Source of the DNA: Edaphochlamys debaryana
Lineage: Eukaryota; Chlorophyta; Chlorophyceae; Chlamydomonadales
Assembly: GCA_016858145.1 (NCBI GenBank)
Contig: JAEHOE010000209.1
Location: forward strand, 5,001 to 69,000
Length of the DNA: 64,000 bases
Direction: 5' to 3'
The position numbers and the translations under genes were made by a program. Positions 21,528-32,100 of this stretch are shown piece after piece. Numbering within the stretch: position 1 is the stretch's first letter; every line of letters starts with the position of its first letter. A model generated the notes under the pieces. That model saw only the letters and a list, made by a program, of their open reading frames with translations, made no database searches and was not told the origin of the DNA.

Positions 21528-23329
21528 ATGCAGAGCCTTCAAGTTAGCAAGCAAGTGCGCCTACAGCGTGGTGCCCAGCGCCCCATCCCTCGCCGAGCAG
21601 CGAGCATCGCGCCACGCGCCCAGGCCACCGCTGCAAGCGGGACAAAGCAGATGAAGCAAGTGACGCTCAAGGTTACTCCGCTCACGCCGGAGAACATCAA
21701 ACCCTTTGGGCAGGTCGGTGGGGCGCATGTGTGGACCCCGGCCCGGTCCCCACCCACCTGCCACGCGTGGGCACGGCCTCCCCAACAACCCAGCGTCTTG
21801 CGACCCCCCTCGATACACAGATCCTGGGGACAACGGACGACGGCAAGAAGTTCGATAAGGACGATGCCCAGCTGGTGCTGGACCAGGGGACGCCTAGGTG
21901 GGCGGGGGGGGGCCACGGGGTCGGCTCAGGCCAGGTCACACTGGAGACCGTGGCCGGTGGCATGAGGGACGGCCACTGCAGCCGAATCAATGAACTTCAA
22001 TCGATAAGCTTTGAAGCGTAGCAGGGAAGCCCTCAAGGCCTGGGGCATCCATGCAAAGCGTCAGGCGGAGCGGCCTCAGGGCCGCAGAGGGGGTGGGCCA
22101 AGAAGGCAGCAGCACTGCTAGAGGAGGCCACCCGGACCAGCCCCCCGCAGCTTGTTCCTTGCACCTCCGTGCACCAGCTAGCAAGCCCACCCAGTGCCTG
22201 CCTCCCTTTCACCACCCCCACCACCGCCATTCGCCATCCGGGTGTGCACACCCAATGCTTGACCTCCCCACCACCACCACCCCACCCCACCACCCCACCC
22301 ATACGCCGCCCCTCACGGCCCCGCCAGGTTCTACATCATGCGCCTGCCCGCCCGCGGCCTGCGCTTCCACCGCATCACGTACCACGGCAAGTGCACGCAG
22401 TGCCTGGGCAGCCTCACGCCCGGCCACCCCTGGTGAGCGAGGACGGAGTTGTCAGACCGAGCAGAGGGAGGCAAGGGAGAGGGAAGGATACCAGTAGGGC
22501 AGGGGAGTGGAGGACTTAGGGCAGTGCCTAGGCAGCCTCACGCCCGGCCACACGTCATAAAGAGGGAAGCGGTTCGTGGTGTAGAGTCAGGGCGCAGCGG
22601 GAAGGTTTCGCGTCACGGCGTACCGGCATGGGACGTGCTGTACAGCAGTGGTGAGGCAGGGATCGGCAAGGAAGGCTGGGCAAGAGGGCAGGGGAGGCTT
22701 GCCTGTCTCCCACCTCGTCCTTGGCTCCTCCCCCCTGTCAGGTACATTGCCCTGGCCGCCCCCAGCGGCAGCGTGGAGCGCTACCCCAAGCCGGAGGACA
22801 TCCGCGTGTTTCGGATCCCGTTCGGATCCTTCATCAAGATGGAGGTCGGCACATGGCACGCAGGTACGACACGCACGTGTGCAGGGAAGGGTGCAAGAAG
22901 GGTTACCGCTAGTGCGGGGAACTTGTTGGAGCGATGAAGTTTACGGCGGGGAACTCGCTGGAACCGAAGCTGAGGTGGGCTACGGTGGCCCCCAGCCGCC
23001 TACAAAGGTGCCAGGCTGCCTTGACCTTTGCCGTGTTCTCCCCTTCCACCTCCAGGCCTGCTCTTTCTACGCCGCTTGTCCGGTGCTGCGCTCCCCTCCT
23101 CTACCTGCCTTCTATCCTGGCTAACAACTGCTCTGTCCCTCCCTTTCCTCCGGTCCCTACTCCTCCTCTCCTGCCCCCCCACCCCCACCCAGGCCCCCTG
23201 TTCGCCGCCCCCGACGCCATCGACTTCTACAACCTGGAGCTGGCCGACACCAACGTCACGGACCACAACACCCACGACTTCCACCGGGGCAACGACATGG
23301 AGTTCCTGGTGGAGGACGACCTGCCGTGA
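21528..23329 (+). CDS. Ureidoglycolate lyase family protein (AllA-like)
   Basis: Five exons (21528-21713, 21821-21897, 22328-22432, 22742-22863, 23193-23329) join in frame to 208 residues. Residues 1 to about 40 look like a transit peptide (rich in Gln, Arg, Ala, Ser; RAASIAPRAQATAAS). The mature part begins KQVTLKVTPLTPENIKPFGQ, the usual start of the ureidoglycolate lyase/hydrolase family, and continues with RVFRIPFGSFIKMEVGTWHA, whose GTWHA signature precedes GPLF as in the family. Known members cleave ureidoglycolate to glyoxylate and urea in allantoin breakdown; plant and algal homologues are often annotated this way without biochemical proof. The start is the first ATG giving the transit-like leader. 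The end of exon 3 is repeated inside intron 3 (22521-22555). Confidence 0.85.
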
Positions 23330-24104
23330 GGCAGCTTGGCTCAACAGGGCTTTGTCAGATACCTAGGGAACATCCTGGTTTTGGAAGACCTGGTGTGAGG
23401 AGGCTCGGGAGGAGGTTGTCGTTGAAGTTGGGGCGTGTCGACGAGCGTGTGGAGCCGGAGGGGGCTGCCCGGAGACTCCTCAGCTTGAGCGGTCAAGACG
23501 TGGGTGACCGGCGCCAAGGTCCGTTGGGCGTTGGGCCCTGCCGTGACAGGCTCCTTTTGGCGCAAGGGTTCTGTCATGGAGCTAGACGAGGGCTCGGCTG
23601 AGGAGGAGACGGCGTCGGAGGCGGACGACGGCATACCGATAGGGGGTAGGGGACTAGGGTGGTAGAGGGCTCGGCTTGGGAGGAGTCGCGGTGCACCTCT
23701 TGCAGAGGAACAGCGGTAAAGGCGCATGCAGCAAGGGTGGAGCTAGCAGGACAGTGCGTTTCCTTCAAGGCTAGGCGTGTGTCGAGGAGCGGGTGGAGGC
23801 GCAGGAGGCTGTTCGGAGAGCGCACACCTTGGTGAGGTGAAGAGGTGACGACTGGCGTTGAGGACCTTTTGGGGGGGGCGGCGGGCATAGCCCCCGCGCA
23901 GCACACAAGCAACGAGGCTACCTAGCACTACACGGAGCGGTACGCGCAGAAGATGTTGTCGGTGATGCGGCTGATAGCGGCTATGCTAGAGTAACCGGCA
24001 TGCTGTTGCTGTCGACGACGTAGAGCTGCGCCGGTTACCCCTAGCAGGCTGATACAGGTCCTATGGGATACAGGCGCGAATAGCACTTTCCTGAACCCCT
24101 CCAC

Positions 24105-24340
24105 CCGTTGGTAACTGGGTGCTGCTGCTGTATGCTTAGGCCATTGGGCGGGGGGCAGCTGCCTGTCGCCTGTCAGGGACGCAGCCACATGCGCGCGTGC
24201 GCCCGCTTTCCCGGGGCGCCCGCTTTCCTTGGCCTGGCCCGCGAGGCACCTTTAAAACGCCCGTTCCTCGTCTCGACTCAGGGCAGCTGCCCCCCGCCCA
24301 ATGGCCTAAGCATACAGCAGCAGCACCCAGTTACCAACGG
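24105..24340. repeat. Perfect 59-bp inverted repeat with 118-bp spacer
   Basis: 24105-24163 is the exact reverse complement of 24282-24340; the arm begins CCGTTGGTAACTGGGTGCTG. Outside the arms the symmetry continues imperfectly for about 12 bp. The spacer 24164-24281 contains two copies of GCGCCCGCTTTCC. Transcribed, this would fold into a long perfect hairpin. It may be a foldback element or a small-RNA precursor. Confidence 0.9.
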
Positions 24341-24539
24341 GGGGGTTGGGGTCAGAGAGCTGTCGGGCTGAGCTGAGAAGGGTTCTATGCTCGCAGGGCC
24401 CGTGCAACGCAGTCCGGACGGAGGCTCAGCTGAGGAGGGGGCGGCGGGCGGGGAGCCGGGGACGACCTGCCTTAAGGGCGCACGAGGGCTCGAGAGGAGT
24501 TCCTGTCGCACCCAGGGTTCAGACCGCTCACTTCTGGCT

Positions 24540-24900
24540 GAGGTGCTGACGTGGGGACCGCTTTGTGCTGAGGGGGAAAGTGTCCACTGGGCACTGGACG
24601 CGCGCTGTTGTGCAGGGAAGGCGGTGCTGTCAGCTGAGGGGCGCGCCAGGACTTCTGCCTTTCTGTTGGAACCAGCGCACAGTATACGGTCTGCAACAGG
24701 CTACCGGTATGCACACGCTATGCAACTGCGCGGACAGCCGGTTTAGGTGCTGACGCGGGGACTGGCATTTGCGCCTCGGATTAGCGGTACACTCAGGTGT
24801 GCTGCAACGCGAAGTGCTCGTTCCAACAACTGTCCGCTTGGCACCTGACGCGCACTGTTGCAGGGAAGGCGGGTGACGGGGGACAAGGGAGCTCGGCTCT
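24540..24900. repeat. Diverged tandem duplication of about 210-250 bp
   Basis: The motif AGGTGCTGACG(T/C)GGGGAC occurs at about 24539 and 24747, and CTGACGCGC or CTGGACGCGC followed by CTGTTG(TG)CAGGGAAGGCGG at about 24593 and 24846. The order of the shared motifs is the same, so this looks like an old tandem duplication. Confidence 0.5.
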
Positions 24901-26186
24901 TCCATGTTGCAGTTGGTCTTCAGCGCGAGCCGGCGCACACGCCCATGCCCTGGCACGTGCCGTGCATGCACACCCACCCCTCGTCGCTCGTCTCACAGCC
25001 GCAACGGCTCTCTCAGCTTGCACACCAAGGACCGCTGAAAACTGGAAAGTCCACGCAAACGTGGCCAGCAGTCATCTTACTATGGTACACGACAACCCCT
25101 CGACCCTCTCACAAAGAAATCCGCATCAAAGCAAGCCGGGAGGGTGGTGGTGGCGACAGTAACTTGCCGCCACACGCTGTGCCACCGAATGCTCCCGGCA
25201 AGTTGCTTCGATGCGAGCTGCAGCTACGAACTATAGTCCCCACCCATGACACGAAAGCCCCACACGATGGCCATAAATGCATTGACCCCCAGCGCGGTTC
25301 GGCCCACTGTTGGCCAAACCGGCTGGGGAGCAGCACAAGCTAGCAACTTGAGAAGTGGGGGCTCGAGCAGCACAACCCACTCACTTTGGCGGAAGCAAGC
25401 GGAAATAATGACGCAAGAGACGCCGTCGAACTAAGCACACACGCGAGAGCAACTCTACTAGTAACCTACGCAAAACGAACGACGGCAGCTGCTAAACCAC
25501 GTTCCGCGTTCCGTGAACCCCCGCCGTGAAGCAAGGGTAAACCTGCCCAAGCGCGAGCAGCAAAGGCAGCGGCGGCTGCCCCCATGACCAAGTCGATCCT
25601 CGAGGTCTTCTTCTGTATTCCCAGCTCAAGCGAGCACACCCGGTCCCAGCAAGCACCTCATTCACCTGCGCCATCAACAGCAACCGGTGCGCTGCTAGCC
25701 TGTACACATGGGAGCTCTCAGCTCCCGCCCCGACACACGTCCATCGCCCTCTCCCCGAGCGCCCACGCATTCCCCACACACCAAGAGCTCAAATGTGAAC
25801 CCGCGCAGATTAACGTCAGGACGTACTACCGCTAAAGACATGAGCACCAAAACCAAAACAGCGAGCGCCGACGGCCCCGCTAGTCGGCGGCGGCAGCGTC
25901 GCCACGGCCCCGCCCCGCCCGACCCCACAGGGTGCACAAGGTTGTGCTGCCCGTGGGGTGTAGCCAACGAGAGCAGAGGCGGGCCCAGATCGGCAAGGCA
26001 ACGCGCCTTGCCCGCCCGGAATGACCACGTCCGCAAAAATGTCGCAAGGCCTCCAAGTCCAGAGTTTGTGCGGCAGGGTTGCCGCTTATTTACCTAGCCT
26101 GGCGCGCGGAGCGTGCCGCGGCCGGCCGTCTGCGCACGCCTGAGCAAGCTGTGAGGTCGTCCGCAGCACCGGATTGACCGCTTTAC

Positions 26187-27359
26187 TCAGCATGAGCACG
26201 CCACGGGCTTGAGCTGCTTCCGCGGCCGGCGCTGGAAAGAGGCAGGCTGCGAGGAGAAGTCCGCGGCCACCACCGTCGCGCGCAGCGACTGCAGCATGGA
26301 CGGCGCGTCATCGTGGCTCGCGTCCTGCGAGGGAGGAAAAGGAGCGCGGGCGTTGAGGGCAACGGCCAAAGGGCAAAAGCGCGACGGGCCATCGCGGGAT
26401 CTGCTCAAGACATCCCGCGACTAAACCGCATGCACTTCCGCATGCCGCAATCGCATTGGCTGATCTCCGCGAGCGACCGTGTCGCGGGCGAGAGGCCCCG
26501 CACGAGCGTCCGCGCGTCTCCCATCAAGTTCGCGGTCAAAAGAACGGGCCTGTAGCCAAACGCCCCCATAGCCGCCCGGAGGCGGTGTGACCGGTTCCGA
26601 ACATCGTTCGGAAAGCAAGCCGCGCGGTGCGGCCTCAAAGCGGGCACGCGTTTGCGACTATGACTTGTTGATGCGACTTCGGCGGTCGCACCTGGTACTC
26701 GTCAGAGCTAGCGTCGAGGTACTGCGCCTCCTTGAAGCACTCCTCCTCGTGAACGTCCGCGCTCGAATCCGAGAGTGTCTTCTGGGCCGCCCAGCGATTG
26801 ACAATTGTGGGCTTGGCGCCGCCGAGGAAGAGCGAGTAGCGCAGCTCCTCCATGGCCTCGTAGTCGCTGAACACGCGGGGTGCCTTGGGCGCCTCGGCCC
26901 TGCGAACGAGAGGAGTGCAGCCGTTATAGCGGAGCGGGGCGCGGTCCTCTCAACCGACTGAAAGGCCAGGTAGACGCGGGGACTTTCGCGACGCCGGAAG
27001 CCCGGCGTACCTGTCGTAGTCTTGGGACTTCCGCTTGGGGCCAGCAGCCGGGGCGGCGGCCTTGCGCGGCCCCTTGGCGACCACGACGATGGAGTCTTGC
27101 CCCCGAGAGGAAGTAGCCCGCCTGGCTCCTGGGAAGTAGCCCGCCAGCGAGCCCTTCACGAGATAGCGGCTACCGCATGCGTTGCAGAGCGTCGGCTTCT
27201 CCGGCGGGCCCTTGCGCCAGCTGCGAGGGACAATCAATGCGGCTCCTAAGAGGCTGCGCCCAAGCGTTGCGCAGTCCCCCTCGTTAGGCTCACGGCTTAC
27301 CACGGAGTCGTGTTAGTGCCGCAGTGGCAGCAGGTTTGCCCAGTCGAGGAGCCTCGCAT
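26187..27359 (-). CDS. GATA-type zinc finger transcription factor
   Basis: Four exons (27301-27359, 27011-27220, 26692-26899, 26187-26324) join in frame to 204 residues. The GATA finger is at the extreme N-terminus (about residues 10-34): [26 protein letters not shown], i.e. C-X2-C-X18-C-X2-C, the loop length usual in plants. The intron splits the finger within the TPCWR motif. A basic tail ([18 protein letters not shown]) follows the finger, then a lysine-rich stretch resembling a nuclear signal ([10 protein letters not shown]). The C-terminal half is acidic and unrecognised. The start is the ATG nine codons before the first cysteine; in the exon's frame it gives [14 protein letters not shown]. 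It presumably binds GATA-containing promoters in the nucleus. Confidence 0.85.
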
Positions 27360-29191
27360 CTTGCTCTGCCAGTCAAGTGAGGGCTGGAGTGCCGCGGGTC
27401 GCCTTGTTCGGGGAGCAGGGCGCTGTCCGAGCTTGCTGCTGCTAAGGACCGACGTCTGCTCGACGGTCGCGTTGTTCCGGGAAAAGCGGAGGCGGCAACT
27501 TCCTCGATTGAAGCCTTTGGCGCGCTTGCGTGGAGCAAGGGGTCAGCAGAGGCGTTGGGCGCGTGTTTGAAAAGCTTGGGAGCGTGAAGATCTGATAGTA
27601 GCGCTAAGACAGTGGCAAGCGGCGCAGAGCCGGACCATCTTGCAGGGGTCTACGCGCGCCTCGTCAGCATGGTACGGCATCATGTGGACATGCGCAGTCT
27701 GGACGCGGCTCAGAAACGTGCCGCGAGCCGACAAGGCGGTTCCCGATAGTACGCTTATCTCCTAGCAGGGGGGCCTGGCGCCTGAGCAGCGCCCCTCGGG
27801 CAATCAACGTCGCAGATCGACCGCGGTGGCCCCGAGCCGCCTACGAAGGTGCCAGGCTACTGTAGTGGCAGTGTGGAACGCTCAGCTGCGTTGTGGGCCG
27901 TGCCGGGACAAGGCTTGCAGGCTTCCTTGACGAGTCGCGCATGCAAGCACATGTGTGGGAGAAGCCGACTCGAAGTCCTTCGAGCGTGGGCCTTAGCCGA
28001 GCTCGATAGTCTGGGTCTACTACCACACGCCCTGGCCCTCGAGACCGTTCGCTGCATTAAGACAAGACAAGGGCTCGGCGGGCCCGCGGTTCGGCACGCA
28101 GCTTCTGCACCTCCTCTCCACGCCTGCTTCTGCACCCCGACGAGTCCTTGCCAGCCTGCCGGCGTTGATCCATATTGCCATATCCCGTTGGAAAGACGCG
28201 CTCCGAGCCTGGATCACTTAGCAGCGCTTCGTCAAGGTCCAGATGCTCAAGTCCATTACAGCGGGCTGACGTGTCGACCCGTGCGCGCTAACCGGCCAAG
28301 CTGCGAAGCTAGGCAAGGAGACCGCTGGACTCCTGCAGCGGGGAAAAATGACGAGAAAGACGGGTGACCGCGGCTAGACCCCAGCGCCGCCCCCCACTCC
28401 TCTGCTGTCCTCTTTCCCTGGGGCAGAAGCAGCACCGACTACATCGTCCGCGCGTACTACTCCGTTTAGTCCTACCGTGCTAGGAAGCCTCCTAGCTTGT
28501 GCATTACGCGGGGGCTCAGCCCTACTCCCGCGGGGGCAAGCTGTGCCGTTGCCGGAAGCTGTGCCGTTGCGTAGCAAGACTAGCAACTCCGTTAGCGTCT
28601 TCTGATGCCAGTCGACGCATGGGACCAGGGGGGGCCCCGGCTAGGATGCTCTGGGCCTGGAGCGCGCCTTCACTGCCCTCAGCATCAGCCTGCGGATCTG
28701 CGTCAGGAGCCTGCGCCAGCTGGATCCCCAAGTTTGGGTCCACCCCGGACCCTTCAGCCCACATGCTTGGGTGGGCACTGCCAGCCACACGCCTGAGTCC
28801 TCAGCACCCCCACTGGGCCGTACCGGGCCGACGCCACACGCCTCCCCCGCCTCGGCCCCCCTGCCCAGCCCCCGGTGCGGCGGCCCAATCAGTGCATACG
28901 GTACACCGGAAAGCACAACAGACCAGACCCGGCCCCGCACGCGCTTGCCGAGATGCCAACGCCGTGCTCAAGGTGCAGGAGCATTCCAGTAAGACAGCCC
29001 AACAGCGCCAAGAATAACGTGAATACTCACTCACGGCCGCATCCACAATGACTGCATTGCGCGGTTGCCCGTGCCCCCCTCCTGCGCCCCCCTCGCCTGC
29101 GTGCCGCTGCCCCCCTCTACGGCTGCTGCCCTGCACCCTCAGCTAGCCCTCCTCGGCCTCATGTTGTGCCCTCCTCATCGTCCCCCTGACC
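27360..29191. other. Intergenic region, no supported gene
   Basis: About 1.8 kb between the start of the GATA gene and the end of PDX3. I find no spliced model here. A short direct repeat (AAGCTGTGCCGTTGC) lies near 28540-28572. A TTACA (TGTAA on the minus strand) near 28256 could be a polyadenylation signal for PDX3 if its 3' UTR is about 0.9 kb. Confidence 0.4.
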
Positions 29192-32100
29192 CTACGGCTG
29201 CAGCCGCTCCATGGTCCAGCCCTCGGCCTCAGAGGCGCGGCGGAAGCGGATGCGGTCGTGCAGGCGGCTGGGCCGGCCCTGCGGGGGGAGGCGGGGCGCG
29301 GGTCGGGGTTGGGGTGGGAGAGCGGAGATCAGGCGGGAAAGCATAACACGGAGCAGCATGCGAGCGCCGCCCCCACCCCTCGCTCTGGTCCGCTGGGGGT
29401 ACCGGTACCTGATCCCCCCCCCGCCCACCCCGCCCCCGCCCCAGCGACGCACCTGCCAGAACTCGACGCTCAGCGGCGTGATGAGGTACCCGCCCCAGTG
29501 GGGTGGCTTGGGCACGGGCACCGATGTGTCGGCGTAGCGCTTCTGCAGCTCGGCGTTGCTGCGGGTGGTGGGGGTGGTGGGTGGTGGCGGTGGGGGTTTG
29601 GGTTGGGGTTGGAGAAAGCCAAGGAAAGGGGGACAAAATGAGGGATCCGAGCTCGCCAACGTCGCTCCCCCCCCCACATCTCTGCCCATGCTTTGGCCCT
29701 CTTTGGGCGCCCCTAGCTTCCCGAGAAACCCCAACCATGCACCCCCAAACCCCAACCCCAACCCCCCCGCCCCCTCACCGCTCCTCCAGCTCCGCCCGGT
29801 CCCTGCAGGGCTGGCTCTGGTTGCTGACCCACGCCCCGATCTGGCTGCCCCGCGGCCGGCTGTGGAAGTAGTCGGTGCTCTCCTGCTCAGACACCCTGCT
29901 GATCACGCCCTCCACCCTGGGGGCGGGGGAGGCAGGGGCAGACAGCGGTGGGAATGGTGGCGGGGTGGGCGGGGACACAGCAGCCCAGCAGCGAGCGCCA
30001 AGCAGTGAGCGACACGGGCGGTGGCTGGTTGGGTGGGTTTGACTGTGTCACCGGTGCTAAGCGCGCTGCACCTTCGTGCATCGCCATTTCCATTCGGGTG
30101 CTCAGATCCGGTGTGCGAAGGACTGAGCACAGCTGACTTGCCTCTGGAGCTCTCCTCCCTACATGCCATACCGTACTTATCCCTAGGCTGCCTCCCGCTA
30201 GCTCTCTCTTCCGCACCTGATCTGCCGCTGCAGCTTCTCCCAGTAGAAGGAGAAGGCCGCGTGGCGCCCCTCCTCCAGCTCCCCGCCCTTGCGGGAGTTG
30301 TAGTTGGTGAAGAAGACGAAGCCTGGGGGTGGGGTGGGGGCGGGGAGGCAAAAGGTGGAGGGGTGGGAGGTGGTCAAGGGGCAGTTGGGTCGGAGGAGCT
30401 TGGGGATGGAGTTGGGGCGCCCTGCTCCTCTCCCCCTCCTCCCTCTCCTCTGTGTCTGCCCCCCTCCCCCTCCCCCTCTTGCCTCCCCCCCTCACCCTTG
30501 TCGCTGTAGCCCTTGAGCAGCAGCACCCGCACGCTGGGGCGGCCGGCGGTGTCGGCGGTGGCCAGGGACATGGCGTTGGGCTCCTCGCACACCTGGGGGG
30601 CGGGGGGAAAGGTGTGGGGGAAAGGAGGGCGGGACGAGGGGCAGCGTGAGTGTCGTGGTGGACACGTGGGGCAAAGCCTGGCGTGGTGGCGGGGCGCAGC
30701 CACTTATTCGGCTGAGAGCCGTTGAATGAACCAGCCGCAGACCCATGTTTGAGGCGGAGCTAGCATACTTCCTCGCCTCAAGACATGATGGAGACAGGAT
30801 GGAGGACACGGCCCCACACACTGCCCCCACCTTGCCCTGCGCCGCCGCCGTGAACCACTCGTCGAACACCGCCATGGGGTCGCGGCCGCTGAAGGCCGCC
30901 TCCTCCAGGCCGCCCCGCTCGTAGGAGATGCGCATGTCGGCAACCTGGGGTGGGGGGTGGGGAGGCAGGGGGGTGGGGGTTCCGGAACATGAGTAGGTGA
31001 GTGGGCCTCCGGCTACCCCGCGGCTCCGCTGGGCTGACCCTGGCCCCTATTTACGACGCGGCAGCCTCGCCCTCGCCTCAGCAGGCAGGAGCGCTCGCTG
31101 CGCCGGCACGCGCTTCCCGCAAAGCAGATTCCCACACAAAGAGCCCACACAGCCGTTTCACACGCAACAGCAAATTTAGATTGCGTATGCCGGATGTTTT
31201 CCACACACAATCCGCCACACCCCCCAGCTCACGTGCTGCGCCGTGGCTGCGGCCTTGGCTGCCGCCGCGCTGGCGCTGGCCCCGCTGCCGCCCAGGCGCA
31301 CGCACTGCGCTGCGCCCGGGAATGGGGGGAGGGCCAGGGCGAAGCGCTCGCGGACGGCGGGGGGCACGAAGCGGCCGCCCAGGTAGTGGTGGGCGCCCTG
31401 TCAAGGGGGGGAGAGGGATGGGGGCGGGGGGAGGACAGAGGGGTCAGCCTGATGAGTCTTGGGTCGAGGCTCTTTGCTGGCGGCAGGCTTGGCGTGCAGC
31501 CAGGGGCATGGGCATGGGCTTGCGGCTTTGACGGACGGCAAACGAAGGCGGGGCGGCTATTGCCCCTTACAAGCGCCCCTCTAAAACTGCTTGGCGCGCA
31601 GCTGGGGACAAAGTACGGACGGCACAACCCCTTCAACACCGGACGCTCTGATAGCTACCGTGCATAAGCTGCACATAAGCCCGGGGGCGACCTGCCTTGA
31701 AGTGCTTGGCGCAGAGCTTGGGCGCTGTGAGGGACAAGAGCATGTCGGGCTGCAGGCAGGAGCCGGGGGGCAGGCCCGAGTCGCCCGCCTCCACGTGCCA
31801 GCCAGAGGGAATGTCGATGGACACGATGGGCGGCGGCTTGGCGGCGGGGAGCAGGGCCTGGGCGGGGAGGGAGAGGGAGGTCGGTTGGATTCGGGATCCG
31901 GATCAGTTCCCGAGAACTCCTGTCCGATCCCCCTGACCATCCGCGACGTCCACTCACTCCTCCCCAACTTCCTCGCCCCCCCCCCCCTGGTAGTCTCATC
32001 AAAGGGCGCCCGGGACTCCTGCCCTTTCCCTCCTGCCAGCCTATCAAACCCCCTTTCCCTCGCCCCTGCCAATCCCTCTCCATCCCACCACCCCTGCTGA

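Larger units (their letters stand above)
23330..26186. other. Intergenic region without a supported gene; repeat-bearing
   Basis: About 2.9 kb with no exon chain I can support. It contains a perfect inverted repeat (24105-24340) and weak, diverged direct repeats (for example 23437-23490 against 23770-23820). It also presumably holds the 3' UTRs of the convergent lyase-like and GATA genes. Confidence 0.4.
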
